Origin: Lachnospiraceae bacterium
GTDB taxonomy: Bacteria; Bacillota; Clostridia; Lachnospirales; Lachnospiraceae
DNA: 64,000 bases
Direction: 5' to 3'
Assembly: GCA_017465845.1 (NCBI GenBank)
Contig: JAFTVH010000104.1
Span: 1-64,000, forward strand
Within the stretch, counting starts at the first letter, position 1. Each line of letters opens with the position of its first letter. Under the pieces are notes generated by a model. It searched no databases and was not told the origin of the DNA. It saw only the letters and a program-made list of their open reading frames with translations. Shown here piece by piece: positions 51,320 through 61,202 of the stretch. Both the position numbers and the translations under genes were made by a program.

Positions 51320-52228
51320 TCAGATTCCATCCCAGTCGCTGCACCAGTTTATGTGCATAATTCCGTCCTCGTCGAATTCAATGGGAAGAATACTGTAACC
51401 GGAGCATTTCAGGTCATTTGCATTCCAATGGTCTAACATCAGGAACAGCCGATTGTCAGCCTCAAAGATATAAGTACTTTGACCGTAAAAAGTTATACGG
51501 TAGTTTTCTCCTTCACACGGATTGTCGATCAGCTTCCAACTACCCATGATGTGGTCGCTTGTGGAATAGAGGGTGCTGTTGGGCTTCCAACCGGTACAAC
51601 CTGAGGTTACCATATAGTATTTGTTCCCATGAAAACATACGGCGGCTGCTTCACGCATTTGATTCACCATGGCAAATGTGTAGGAACCTTCAAGATCGGT
51701 ATAGTCCTCCGTCAGCTTGTCTATGCTTATTGTGTTGTTGTGGTCTGTGGAGTATATCAGATAGGCGATATCATCCACATCCTTATAGAGCGTCATATCC
51801 CGTAATTCTTGGTTATTGGGGCGTTTTACTTTAAGCAGCCTGAAAGGTCCCTCAGGCTTATCCGCAATTGCAATTCCCGCAGACGCTAATTTATAGTCTG
51901 CACTGTCCATATGCATCCACATTACAAATTTCTGTGTTTTGGCATTGTAAATAACCTTTGGCCGCTCCAGGACTTTAGAAGGATGAAGATAACTCTCCGG
52001 ATTATCTTTCACAGCCTCCAGTACCAGCCCCTTATATTCCCAATCGACCAGATTTTTGGATATATAACAGGAAACACCAATCACATCAACCCTACGGCTA
52101 TTAGGGCAATTGTCTGCCCCTTTATGCTCTCCATACCAATAATAAATCCCATTATATTTCAGGATACACCCACCGTGAGCCTGAATATAGTTTCCGTGTA
52201 TGTCTTTCCACTGTTGTCCGTTCTTCAT
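51320..52228 (-). CDS. Glycoside hydrolase family 43-like protein
   Basis: A 302-residue protein with no signal peptide and five-bladed beta-propeller features: AHGGCILKYNGIYYWYGEHK at the N-terminus (the conserved His/Gly-Gly entry), HPSKVLERPKVIYNAKTQKF, and later EAAAVCFHGNKYYMVTSGCTGW. This is the pattern of the GH43 group that acts on galactan- or arabinan-type side chains (for example exo-beta-1,3-galactanases). AGGAG 7 bases upstream sets the start at 52228. It is the last gene of the minus-strand locus. Substrate is not evident. Confidence 0.75.
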   Translation of the reverse strand: MKNGQQWKDIHGNYIQAHGGCILKYNGIYYWYGEHKGADNCPNSRRVDVIGVSCYISKNLVDWEYKGLVLEAVKDNPESYLHPSKVLERPKVIYNAKTQKFVMWMHMDSADYKLASAGIAIADKPEGPFRLLKVKRPNNQELRDMTLYKDVDDIAYLIYSTDHNNTISIDKLTEDYTDLEGSYTFAMVNQMREAAAVCFHGNKYYMVTSGCTGWKPNSTLYSTSDHIMGSWKLIDNPCEGENYRITFYGQSTYIFEADNRLFLMLDHWNANDLKCSGYSILPIEFDEDGIMHINWCSDWDGI

Positions 52229-52259
52229 AATCGTTCTCCTGAGGTAATTTTGATAATTG

Positions 52260-53327
52260 CTACAATATAACCCTTCTTGGGGTGGCAGATTCATCCAATT
52301 CATCCACATAATAGGCATTTGTATATGCCTTTTTGCCGGTCACATCTGTTATCCGGAAGCGTACAGCTCCAAACAATTCAGGATCAACTTTAAAATCGGC
52401 ACTTGTAATGAAAGTCCCGTCCGGTGAGGCTGCCCGGTCCCCCTTTCTTCCCAGCGTGGTCATACAGATGTCCGCACAGGGACTGCATTCAATATGTATG
52501 ATTCCATCTTCATAATACAGCTGATAGATCTCCGGACCTGTAGAAGCATAGAAGTGTCCTTTTTCAAGAGCCTGAATGATAGAAGCATAGTCCAGACCGG
52601 AAGCTTCAATCATGGTAAATCCTCCAAAAGAATCCGATTTGTAATCATCAAAGGGGTAACTATTGTGATTGTCATCTGTAGCAATGCAGTATAAGTATTT
52701 GCCGCTACGCAGGATATCGTCATAAACGGTCTCACTGTCCGGCAGACCGGAAAGAGCATAAGTTCCATGATTATATATCTCAATTGCCCATGCGCCCTCA
52801 AAGCATCCGTAATCCGAGAAGTTAGTCAGGTTCCAATTGGAGTGATTGATGCACACCAGGAATCCGTTATCATTAGCTGATTTAATGATTCTGTTGATAT
52901 TGGCAGGGTAAATATGCAGGTCACGTAAAGGACCGACATATTTGATGTCATTAACCTGTTCCATATTCATTTTTCCACGTCGCACCAACCAGCTTACCGT
53001 CTCAGGGTGATAGCCCACCTGTGTCAGATGATAAGGCTCCTTCGCAATCAGATTTAAATCTACGATCTTTTGAAATGCATGTGGATTGGGATTATCTTCA
53101 TTTCTAATACTGATTTCATAAGCTGTCAATGCGAGAAACTCGCTGTCAGTCAATTCATAATTACAGTGTAATGCATCGTGATCGCTGTATGCCAATACAC
53201 TATAGCCCTTTTTCCTGTATGCCTCCTTTAATTCTTCCGGTGTCAATTTACCGTCAGATTTTGTAGAATGGCAATGTAGATTTGCTTTATAAAAGTGTCC
53301 TTTTTCACCCAATAAATATTTGCGCAT
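52260..53327 (-). CDS. PHP-domain phosphoesterase
   Basis: A 355-residue protein with the metal-binding motifs of the PHP superfamily: LHCHSTKSDG at about 17-26, AYSDHDAL at about 46-53, a mid-protein acidic/His set (CINHSNWN) and CIATDDNHNSYP near 225. The remaining C-terminal part (about 270-355) is beta-rich. PHP proteins hydrolyse phosphoesters; this variant is often annotated as a PHP-domain protein in glycan loci. It lies between the AraC regulator (its stop overlaps the ribosome binding site here) and the GH43-like gene. Substrate unknown. Confidence 0.78.
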   Translation of the reverse strand: MRKYLLGEKGHFYKANLHCHSTKSDGKLTPEELKEAYRKKGYSVLAYSDHDALHCNYELTDSEFLALTAYEISIRNEDNPNPHAFQKIVDLNLIAKEPYHLTQVGYHPETVSWLVRRGKMNMEQVNDIKYVGPLRDLHIYPANINRIIKSANDNGFLVCINHSNWNLTNFSDYGCFEGAWAIEIYNHGTYALSGLPDSETVYDDILRSGKYLYCIATDDNHNSYPFDDYKSDSFGGFTMIEASGLDYASIIQALEKGHFYASTGPEIYQLYYEDGIIHIECSPCADICMTTLGRKGDRAASPDGTFITSADFKVDPELFGAVRFRITDVTGKKAYTNAYYVDELDESATPRRVIL

Positions 53328-53341
53328 ATCTATTGTCCCTC

Positions 53342-55528
53342 CTATTCTGTGTTCCCGTCGGTGTCTTCCGGTGTCGTACCTTGTTTTTGGCAGCGGTATT
53401 CTGTGGGCGACATTCCGTAATACGCTTTAAATTTTCTGGTAAAGCTGGTTTTGTCAATATAACCTACCGCCAGAAAAATACTTTTCACCGATTGACTGGT
53501 ATTTACCAGTAATTCCTGAGCCTTATCCATACGCAGCTTTGTCAGAAAATCCAGATAGCCGATACCTAACTGTGCTTTGAATAATTTACTCATTTGAGTT
53601 TTGGACATCCCGGCGCAGGCGGCTACCTCCTCCAGAGATAAATCAAAGCGATGAAAATTATTTTTCACATATGCTACAGCTTTATCCAGTTGTTCGGAAC
53701 GTTTGTCACTGTCGCAAAAAGTCTGCAGTATTTTCAGTATTCGCTCATGGAAGTGCATTTCATTAGCAGGATTGATTAAAATAATTTTAGACATCAGCCC
53801 GGAACTTTGCTCAGTTTCATCACCTCGCACTGCAAGTATCAGTGCCTGCCTGATACAATAACGAATATAATATTGTCTTTCGAAATTGTCTTTGGAGAAA
53901 TTCTCGCCTAACATACAATTTAAAGAAATTTGTGCATCACGGATGTTACGGTGCTCCAGCGCTTCTATAAATAGTTTCAGCTGCTCGGACTGACACTGAG
54001 TAAGTCTGTCGGAAGAAAAGAGCCGATGATTATCCCAGCATTCAATCAAACCATCGGGCTGCAGTGGGTTTTCCAGCAGACTGATTACCTCAAGATAAGC
54101 ATAATTGATCATGGACAGGTTATCATACATCTGACTCAGTGCAAGACGGCTGCAGGAGACTCCGATAGAAAGCAGCTTCCTGCGAAGTTTGCCTGCCATA
54201 TCCAGACGCCCTGCGCAGTTTAGGTCCTGAGTGGCGGACTCAGCCAGAAACACCAATATCATATTGCCGTTGATTATGTCATCACAGTATAGCATGTCAT
54301 CGAATATATTTTCAAAGCTTCGCACATTTATATCTTGCTCCTCCAGCATGATTCCACACAGATAATAATATTCTTCAAAGAGCTCCAGTCCGCAGGTATT
54401 TAGTATGTGCCGTATTGCCTCCGGTTTGGAAGTCATACCGTGAAAAATCATAGTGGCAGCCTGTCTCATCATTGCGTGACGATATATCTGTGCATTTTGT
54501 TCCATTTGATCACTTTCGCGTCTGGATTGCTCCAGTATAACCTTGAGATAGTCAAATTCATCCGGAAATGCTTTGGTGGTCCCGGTTGAATACGTTTCCA
54601 TAGTCAGACAGTCGGCAAGGGATTGAAAACGTCCCCAGCGGTGATTGCTGAGCACATATGATATCAAAACAGATAAAAAGATTCCCAAAATCAAAAGCAA
54701 AATATTTATATTTTGAAAATGTTTAATTTCGGCCCATGAAACCCGGGGATCAAAATGTAGTTCCAAATCCATACCATCGGCCGATAGGGGATACTGCAGC
54801 ACTTGATTTCGAGTTTTTTGTAATAACACAAACTCATCCTCTTCAAGGATGGTACATTTGCCATCTGTCACCTGAAAGTATACAGCATCATCACCAACGG
54901 TCAGCCGAAACATCAGCTGACTGTTTGGAACGTAAGACTCCAGCACTGTTACGATTCTCTTCACAGAAACTATAAACTGAACACTTGCGTTATATCTGGG
55001 GGAATAGGCTTGTATAGGATAATGGAACATTAATAAATCATAGGGATCATTGGTCTCTAATAGTACTGCCGACCAGGGGATAGCAGTTAAGGCTGCTATC
55101 CCCCGGTCGGTGCTGTCTGAGGTACAAGCGAGAGTAGTATCAAAATAAGTCTGAATATTGGTCAGTCCTCTGGTGGAGTATGCTTTACCTACACCATAAT
55201 AGAGAACAATGTCCTCAGTACGGCTGTCAAACTGATTGGCGTATTGCAATAGTTTGATAACCTGCTGCCCGTTTCCGGGATCAGATAATACTGTTGTAGG
55301 AGAAAACTCCTGTGTACCGCCCAATGTACCGGTCTGACTTAGAAAGTTCATATGCCAGCTATCCAACTCGTCGGCCACATCCTGCAGTATTCGCAGCATG
55401 ATCTGTTTCTCACGCTGTTCAGCCTGCCGATAAGTTGACTGAGCTATCAACAGACTAAAAAAGATCATTGGAACCAGCACACAGAGATATAATGTAAGAA
55501 CTCGTACAACATATTTGTATTTTGACAC
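53342..55528 (-). CDS. Membrane-anchored AraC-family transcriptional regulator
   Basis: A 728-residue regulator starting at GTG 55528 (GAGAGGG upstream). TM1 about 8-32, an extracytoplasmic region to about 270, TM2 about 273-297, a long cytoplasmic linker and a C-terminal AraC HTH (about 610-710, LSLEEVAACAGMSKTQMSKLF, then VKSIFLAVGYIDKTSFTRKF). Unlike the divergent regulator at 3640, it lies inside the operon, 47 bases after the binding-protein gene. Likely senses extracellular glycan and activates this locus. Confidence 0.88.
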   Translation of the reverse strand: MSKYKYVVRVLTLYLCVLVPMIFFSLLIAQSTYRQAEQREKQIMLRILQDVADELDSWHMNFLSQTGTLGGTQEFSPTTVLSDPGNGQQVIKLLQYANQFDSRTEDIVLYYGVGKAYSTRGLTNIQTYFDTTLACTSDSTDRGIAALTAIPWSAVLLETNDPYDLLMFHYPIQAYSPRYNASVQFIVSVKRIVTVLESYVPNSQLMFRLTVGDDAVYFQVTDGKCTILEEDEFVLLQKTRNQVLQYPLSADGMDLELHFDPRVSWAEIKHFQNINILLLILGIFLSVLISYVLSNHRWGRFQSLADCLTMETYSTGTTKAFPDEFDYLKVILEQSRRESDQMEQNAQIYRHAMMRQAATMIFHGMTSKPEAIRHILNTCGLELFEEYYYLCGIMLEEQDINVRSFENIFDDMLYCDDIINGNMILVFLAESATQDLNCAGRLDMAGKLRRKLLSIGVSCSRLALSQMYDNLSMINYAYLEVISLLENPLQPDGLIECWDNHRLFSSDRLTQCQSEQLKLFIEALEHRNIRDAQISLNCMLGENFSKDNFERQYYIRYCIRQALILAVRGDETEQSSGLMSKIILINPANEMHFHERILKILQTFCDSDKRSEQLDKAVAYVKNNFHRFDLSLEEVAACAGMSKTQMSKLFKAQLGIGYLDFLTKLRMDKAQELLVNTSQSVKSIFLAVGYIDKTSFTRKFKAYYGMSPTEYRCQKQGTTPEDTDGNTE

Positions 55529-55575
55529 GTAATCATCCCTCTCTTGATGAGTGAATTTGTATATATGTAAAACAA

Positions 55576-57315
55576 TTATTTATTTGCACGGTCATAAGCA
55601 CCCTGAATAACAGGCTGTATCTGATTCCAGAACACATTGATCTGTTCTTTGTAGGAATCCCATGCAGTATCAATATCCAATTTGCCGGTGATAAACTGAG
55701 CCTTGTACTGCTGCAGCAAAAGACTCATATCTGTATTGGGCTGGCTCAGTGCATCTGACTCCTCAGTACTATAGGGGACAGGGAGAAAAGAAGGATATCT
55801 TCTCACTTCAACCTGTTTACGAAGAGCCAACTCGGTATGAGCATCTGCAGTGTACTGATAGGAAGGATCCTCATAGATGAAAGTGTTCAATTCATCGTCT
55901 GTCGCGGCCTTAACTATAGCCAGGGAATCGCTGGGAATTACAATCTCAAATGCATTTCCGATGGAGACCTCCTGATAAAGCCACTCTGATTGGCTGGAAT
56001 ATTTTGTTTGATCCCAGAAATTGTCATGATTAGGTATCATATTGCCCATTCCGTCATCGATATATTCAAAGGTTTCACCCTCGGTGCCATGACTGAAGAA
56101 AATCTGTCCCTCTTCTGAAAATACATAGTCAAGCAGTCGGCACACAGCTTCCGGATACTCCGTATTTGCACTTACCATCACTCGGGCAGATGCATTATAA
56201 GGAGGGGCCATAACATAGGTGGCTGTATCGTTATACTCAGAAGTCATGGCGAGCAAAGAATCATATTCTTGATAAATACCGGCATCTTCTGCCTGTACAC
56301 CTGTTGCAAGATAAGCCCAGTCGTGCCAGAAGACCACTTCTCCGTTGCGGATTTTGGAGCGATACTCATCACTGCTCATGATAAAAGATTCCTGATCAAG
56401 CAGATTCTCTTTCCACAAACGATTCATATACTCTAAGTAAGCTTTATTATTGTCGGTGATATCATATAGGATTACCTGCCCCTGATCATCTACACCGAGA
56501 AGATTGTTTTGATCCATTGAATAGATGCCAAAAGCATTACGAATGGTAAACGTACCGCGCTGACCACACTGACCGTCGAAGGTGAGGGATAAGGGGATAG
56601 CATCCGGATTCTGCTCCTTAATGGACTTTAATACCTCATAGAAATCCTCGGTTGTCTTAATGTCTTCTACAGAAAAGCCATACTTTTCCTGATCAGCCTT
56701 GGATACATAGAGTCCTACTTGAGGTAAATCTACCGGACGCACGCGGTCAAAGGAATAGATGCTGCCATCCTCTGTAGTGTGATAAGCTGCATATTCAGGA
56801 TTTTCCTCCAAAAAACGAGAGAAGTTAGGCATCAGGTGAAGATAATCGCTGATATCAAGAAGATAGCCGTCTGCACCATATTCATTTGTCATTGTCTTGG
56901 AAACGCTTATCTGTGTTATCAGATCAGGGAGAGTGTCGGAAGCCATCATGGTTGCAAACTGGGTATTCCAGGTATTAGAGTCTGCATAAGTAGTACATTC
57001 CAGTCTGATTCCCATTAACTCCTCAATCTTTTTGACAATATGGGTATTCTGCCAGTCCTGTGTAGTACCGGTGATACCTGACAATTCAATGGTGATGGGC
57101 TCTTTCACAATGGGGAAGCCTTCTGTATTGTAGTACAGGTCTTCTGCTGAATTGTCTGCAGAACTGTCAGTGGTGTCGGATGTGTTGGACGCCGCTTCGG
57201 ATGCAGCATCAGTCTGTTTGTTGGTGGTGGAAGAGTTGCCGCAGGCAGCAAAGGCAGCTGTCATCAAAGCAGTCAACAGCAATGTTGTCAATTTTTTGGT
57301 TCTTGTTTTCATCAT
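55576..57315 (-). CDS. Extracellular solute-binding lipoprotein (importer 3)
   Basis: A 579-residue LplA-type lipoprotein with signal peptide and lipobox AFAAC (Cys26), a Ser/Thr/Asp-rich linker and a solute-binding fold. ATG 57315 or 57312; AGGAGG 6 bases upstream. It follows the second permease by 72 bases, with a small CCGTT/AACGG hairpin in between, and precedes the AraC regulator. Confidence 0.9.
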   Translation of the reverse strand: MMKTRTKKLTTLLLTALMTAAFAACGNSSTTNKQTDAASEAASNTSDTTDSSADNSAEDLYYNTEGFPIVKEPITIELSGITGTTQDWQNTHIVKKIEELMGIRLECTTYADSNTWNTQFATMMASDTLPDLITQISVSKTMTNEYGADGYLLDISDYLHLMPNFSRFLEENPEYAAYHTTEDGSIYSFDRVRPVDLPQVGLYVSKADQEKYGFSVEDIKTTEDFYEVLKSIKEQNPDAIPLSLTFDGQCGQRGTFTIRNAFGIYSMDQNNLLGVDDQGQVILYDITDNNKAYLEYMNRLWKENLLDQESFIMSSDEYRSKIRNGEVVFWHDWAYLATGVQAEDAGIYQEYDSLLAMTSEYNDTATYVMAPPYNASARVMVSANTEYPEAVCRLLDYVFSEEGQIFFSHGTEGETFEYIDDGMGNMIPNHDNFWDQTKYSSQSEWLYQEVSIGNAFEIVIPSDSLAIVKAATDDELNTFIYEDPSYQYTADAHTELALRKQVEVRRYPSFLPVPYSTEESDALSQPNTDMSLLLQQYKAQFITGKLDIDTAWDSYKEQINVFWNQIQPVIQGAYDRANK

Positions 57316-57387
57316 ATCATTCCTCCTAATATTTTTTACTTAACCGTTTGAAAACGGATGAGTACACAGTAAGTTTTTACGGATTCA

Positions 57388-58326
57388 TCAGCCCTTTACC
57401 GAGCCGATCATCACACCCTTGGCAAAATATTTCTGCAGAAAGGGATAAACTATCAGCATAGGTGCTGTGGAAACCACGATTACAGCATATTTGATCATGT
57501 TGGCAGTTTCCGTCTGCTTTGCCAGAGCGAGCATCTCCTCCGGAGAGAGATCTCCGCCATTTTGCATGGCATCTGACGCAAATTGTCCCATGGTGAGAAT
57601 CTCACGCAGGAATACCTGTAATGGGTAAAGCTCGCGGTCACGGATATAAATCATTGCATTGAAATAGGCATTCCAATGTCCTACACCGTAATAAAGAGTC
57701 ATTACCACAATAATTGGTGAGGACAAGGGCAATATGATCTTTGTGAACATTCTAAAGTCACTGCAGCCATCCAAAAAAGCAGCCTCCTGCAACTCCCAGG
57801 GGATGGTGTTTACAAAAAAAGTTCGTGCCACGATAAGGTTGTATGCTGATACCACTCCCGGCAGCAGCAAAGACCATCGAGTGTTGATCATACCAAGTTC
57901 GTTGAGATTCAGATAAGTAGGAATCAAGCCGCCGCCGAAATACATTGTGATTACGAACAACGTCATGATAATTCCCCTGCCCACCACATCACGCCTGGAC
58001 AGCATGTATGCGCAGGGCAATGTGAACAAAAGGTTTAATAAGGTACCTGCAACGGTGTAGAAGATAGTATTGGCATAGCCGGTCCAAATATCCCCGTAAT
58101 GCAATATGTATTCATAAGCCTGCAGAGATGGATTTATGGGCCATAAAATCATCTCTCCGCCGGCAACCGCATTGGGGTCACTGAAGGATGCACTGATTAC
58201 ATACAATATCGGATAAAGAATTATCAGAAAAGAGAAAAGCAACAGAAGATAGACAATGGCGAGAAAGACGCTGTCTCCTAAACTGTAGCGCAATAAAGAT
58301 TTCTTCTTTTTACTTGTCATTTTCAT
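57388..58326 (-). CDS. ABC transporter permease, YtcP/LplC type (importer 3)
   Basis: A 312-residue membrane protein. EAA loop: LQEAAFLDGCSDFRMFTKII; terminal KYFAKGVMIGSVKG. I start at ATG 58326 because AGGAGG lies 7 bases upstream; the frame is open further, but that would run through the previous gene. The previous permease's stop codon overlaps this ribosome binding site. Confidence 0.92.
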   Translation of the reverse strand: MKMTSKKKKSLLRYSLGDSVFLAIVYLLLLFSFLIILYPILYVISASFSDPNAVAGGEMILWPINPSLQAYEYILHYGDIWTGYANTIFYTVAGTLLNLLFTLPCAYMLSRRDVVGRGIIMTLFVITMYFGGGLIPTYLNLNELGMINTRWSLLLPGVVSAYNLIVARTFFVNTIPWELQEAAFLDGCSDFRMFTKIILPLSSPIIVVMTLYYGVGHWNAYFNAMIYIRDRELYPLQVFLREILTMGQFASDAMQNGGDLSPEEMLALAKQTETANMIKYAVIVVSTAPMLIVYPFLQKYFAKGVMIGSVKG

Positions 58327-58337
58327 TGCATTTCCTC

Positions 58338-59267
58338 CTACCATAAGCTTGAATCGGTCATTTTGCGGGATGCCATATTGGCAGCTACCAGGATGATCGT
58401 GTTGCACAGGGAATTAAACAGCCCGGCCGCTGTGGAAAACGAATAATCATAATTTACCAGCCCCATTTTGTATACATAAGTAGAAATAATTTCTGAGCTC
58501 TGTAGGTTCAGACTATTCTGCAAAAGTAAGGTCTTTTCATAGCCAACGCTGAGTAACTGACCGCATTGCAGCACCAACATGACCATAATAGTCGGCACCA
58601 GCACCGGAAAGTTAATGTAAATAATCTTTTGCATACGAGATGCACCGTCAACACTGGCAGCATCCAACAGAGATTGATCTACACCGGAGAGCGCCGCGAA
58701 ATAAATGACAGCGCCCCAGCCGGCCCCCTGCCAGACACCGCTGAGTACATATACCCATTTAAACATTTCCGGCTCCTGCATGAAGGCTATTGCCTCTCCG
58801 CCCAATGCCTCAATCAGCTTATTAATAATACCTTGAGAAGGGTTGGTAAACAGTATAACCATGCCGCACAAAACAACTGTAGAGATAAAGTGCGGTGCAT
58901 AGGATACCGTCTGAAAGGTACGTTTAATTTTCTCGTTTTTGATTTCATTGACAAGCAATGCCAAAATAATCGGAATCGGGAAACCGATTATAAGGCTGAG
59001 AATACTTAATGTTAAAGTATTCTTAAGAATAATCGGAAACCAGTAGGAAGAAAACAGACGTTTAAAATTCTCAAAGCCAACCCAGGGACTGTCAAAATAG
59101 CCCAGATTAAGACGGAAATCTTTAAAGGCGATAATGATTCCATACATAGGCTTGTATGAAAAAATTAAAACCGCGATAATTGCCGGCAGTGACATCAGAT
59201 ATAACTGCCAGCGGGCAAGAAGCCGCATCATTAATGAGCGCTTATTGCTTTTTTTGCTAAATATCAT
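58338..59267 (-). CDS. ABC transporter permease, LplB type (importer 3)
   Basis: A 309-residue membrane protein, first gene of the minus-strand locus. YKPMYGIIIAFKDF near the N-terminus and EAA-type loop LLDAASVDGASRMQKIIYIN, terminal DSSLW. CGGAGGA precedes ATG 59267; the frame is open upstream to 59321 without a site. Confidence 0.92.
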   Translation of the reverse strand: MIFSKKSNKRSLMMRLLARWQLYLMSLPAIIAVLIFSYKPMYGIIIAFKDFRLNLGYFDSPWVGFENFKRLFSSYWFPIILKNTLTLSILSLIIGFPIPIILALLVNEIKNEKIKRTFQTVSYAPHFISTVVLCGMVILFTNPSQGIINKLIEALGGEAIAFMQEPEMFKWVYVLSGVWQGAGWGAVIYFAALSGVDQSLLDAASVDGASRMQKIIYINFPVLVPTIMVMLVLQCGQLLSVGYEKTLLLQNSLNLQSSEIISTYVYKMGLVNYDYSFSTAAGLFNSLCNTIILVAANMASRKMTDSSLW

Positions 59268-59554
59268 AAAATTCCTCCGTATTCTGTTATTTTTTGTATA
59301 ATGTGCTTGGCCAAGTAACAATATAACCTCTTCTACAGCATACGATAAAAGAAATTTTGTGTAAAGTAGGTGGATTTTTCCACTTCTTTATTGCAAAAAT
59401 AACCTACATGTAAAAATGAAGGAGTATCGTGAATAAAAAGTTAAAATAGTATTGATTACTAATATTATTTATGCTATAATAAGAACATAGAAAAGAAAAC
59501 CAATCAACAATAGAAAATCAAATACAAATTTATAGAAAAAGAAGGTGGTACTTT
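59268..59554. promoter_or_regulatory. Intergenic region between importer 3 and desulfoferrodoxin
   Basis: The control region of two divergent units. On the minus strand a possible -10 (TATACA) lies near 59290-59305 next to the small palindrome TTGGCCAA, without a good -35, which fits AraC-dependent activation of importer 3. The plus strand carries the promoter at 59452-59480. Confidence 0.4.
59452..59480 (+). promoter_or_regulatory. Promoter of the desulfoferrodoxin gene
   Basis: TTGATT (59452-59457) and TATAAT (59475-59480) with a 17-base spacer, about 75 bases before the start codon. Confidence 0.8.
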
Positions 59555-59929
59555 ATGAGTCAGAAATTTTATAAATGTGAGCATTGCGGAAATATTGTAG
59601 AAATTATCAATAATGCAGGTGTACCAATCATGTGCTGCGGACAGAAGATGAAAGAGCTGATAGCGGGAGAGTCTGATGGAGCGGCTGAGAAACACGTTCC
59701 TGAATACAAGGTAGAAGGCAGCGTAGTTAGTGTAAACGTTGGTTCTATCGATCATCCGATGGTGGTTGAACATTGGATCGAGTGGGTATATTTAGAGTCC
59801 AAAGAAGGCATTCAGAGAAAACATCTGAAACCGGGACAGGCTCCAAACGTTTCCTTCGTACTGGGTGAAGGTGATGAGGTTGTTGCAGTTTATGCATACT
59901 GCAACCTGCATGGTTTATGGAAGGCTTAA
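59555..59929 (+). CDS. dfx: Desulfoferrodoxin (superoxide reductase)
   Basis: A 124-residue protein with both iron centres of class I desulfoferrodoxin. Center I (desulforedoxin type): Cys8, Cys11, Cys27, Cys28. Center II (superoxide reductase): EKHVPE (Glu45, His47), His67 and His73 in HPMVVEHW, and Cys116/His119 in YCNLHG. It reduces superoxide to peroxide without making oxygen, as anaerobes do. AAGGTGG precedes the ATG. Transcribed alone, with promoter and terminator. Confidence 0.93.
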   Translation: MSQKFYKCEHCGNIVEIINNAGVPIMCCGQKMKELIAGESDGAAEKHVPEYKVEGSVVSVNVGSIDHPMVVEHWIEWVYLESKEGIQRKHLKPGQAPNVSFVLGEGDEVVAVYAYCNLHGLWKA

Positions 59930-59945
59930 AATAACAGAATAAGTG

Positions 59946-59990
59946 AAGTCCCAATCCCCCACAAAATTGAGAGATTGGGACTTTATTATA
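59946..59990 (+). terminator. Terminator of the desulfoferrodoxin gene
   Basis: Perfect 11-bp stem AAGTCCCAATC (59946-59956) / GATTGGGACTT (59973-59983), followed by TATTATAT. It lies between converging genes. Confidence 0.75.
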
Positions 59991-60648
59991 TACCTATAAC
60001 TCCAGCTACCAGTATAGTCGTGTTCCCTACTCTGAGCTGCTGTGTCACTTTTTTGAATCCAGCCGCTTTCAACATTGCTATTTGATTTTCGATGGTGCAC
60101 GGAGTATCAAAATGGCAAAATTCGCCCTCCGGTATATTCTGTTCCTTACGAAGACGCTCATTCTCCTCAAACCGGAAATCCTCTTCTTCCTGGGACTCAA
60201 TCATATAGTCGCACTCAATATAACATCCAGTATCAGTAAGCGCGGAGCAGATTTTTTGATATAGTTCTATTTTCTTTGCATGAGTAAAATGATGCATGGT
60301 TTGGAAAGATACACAGCAATCGAACTTTTTCATGCCAAGATCTACTGTAAAATAATCACCGCAGATCAAATTGAGATTTTTGTCAGGATGCTTTTCCTTC
60401 AGTTTATCAAGCATAGACTGCGTCAGGTCGATTCCCGTAACATCAATATCCGGCAAAATCTTGAAGATTTCATCCAGTTCCAGGCCGGTTCCGCAGCCTA
60501 AATCGAGCATATTCTTTGTATTCTTTGGCACAAGGCCGGCCATGGCTATGTATCCCTCTTTGCAGCCTTCTACTTCGCAGAGCATATGCTCATCATAACC
60601 TTCCACTCTGGCTGCAAAAAAGTCGGTCATTGATTCTAAATGTTCCAT
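59986..60648 (-). CDS. Class I SAM-dependent methyltransferase
   Basis: A 220-residue methyltransferase with motif I LDLGCGTGLELD (about 48-59), the acidic motif II end GIDLTQSML, and CGDYFTVDLG and FDCCVSFQTMHHF as motifs III-IV. No membrane segment. The substrate cannot be inferred. It converges on the desulfoferrodoxin gene and shares its terminator. Confidence 0.85.
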   Translation of the reverse strand: MEHLESMTDFFAARVEGYDEHMLCEVEGCKEGYIAMAGLVPKNTKNMLDLGCGTGLELDEIFKILPDIDVTGIDLTQSMLDKLKEKHPDKNLNLICGDYFTVDLGMKKFDCCVSFQTMHHFTHAKKIELYQKICSALTDTGCYIECDYMIESQEEEDFRFEENERLRKEQNIPEGEFCHFDTPCTIENQIAMLKAAGFKKVTQQLRVGNTTILVAGVIGI

Positions 60649-60824
60649 TGCTGAAATTCTCCTTGCCTTATAGATAACTTATCCATGTATAATATATCAC
60701 ATTGGTATTATTTGCGAAACCTTAAATTTTTTTCTATTTAATTTAGTGATTAAGTCCTGTTAATTGTACAGAACTTGTGATAATTTTAAGATATAAAAAC
60801 ACCTTACCAAGGAGGCCAATGACC

Positions 60825-61202
60825 ATGGATTTCAAATCATACATAACCGCAATCGAAAAACAGCTGAACCAAATGACTGATGCCCAGAGATATGACTGGA
60901 TATATGCACAGGCGCGGACAATTGACGAGGATAAAAGAGAGAAATTTTTAAATAGCCTGTCAGACACAAAGCAAAAGATGACCGAATTAACAGTGGAAGA
61001 AATCCGGGAGTGGTGTGACCAGGTGGAAAATGGTGATATTTATCTGGAAGCAGAAGGATACGATGATTATCAGGAAAATTCATGGGATCCGGATTGGATA
61101 ACAGAATACCATGATAATTTCGGGGCGATGGCATTCCTGTATCAGGAGAATATATTTCCTGTATCGAGATTTCGAGGGAAGCAATTTCACAGATTGAGAT
61201 GA
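60825..61202 (+). CDS. Hypothetical protein, possibly first half of a broken gene
   Basis: A 125-residue acidic protein with an N-terminal helical region (FKSYITAIEKQLNQMTDAQR) and an acidic C-terminal part (WDPDWITEYHDNFG). AAGGAGG at 60809-60815 favours ATG 60825 over ATG 60819. Its stop overlaps the next start as ATGA. The last 15 residues look unlike the rest, and the alternative frame from about 61118 reads smoothly into the next gene, so a frameshift is possible. No family recognised. Confidence 0.45.
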   Translation: MDFKSYITAIEKQLNQMTDAQRYDWIYAQARTIDEDKREKFLNSLSDTKQKMTELTVEEIREWCDQVENGDIYLEAEGYDDYQENSWDPDWITEYHDNFGAMAFLYQENIFPVSRFRGKQFHRLR

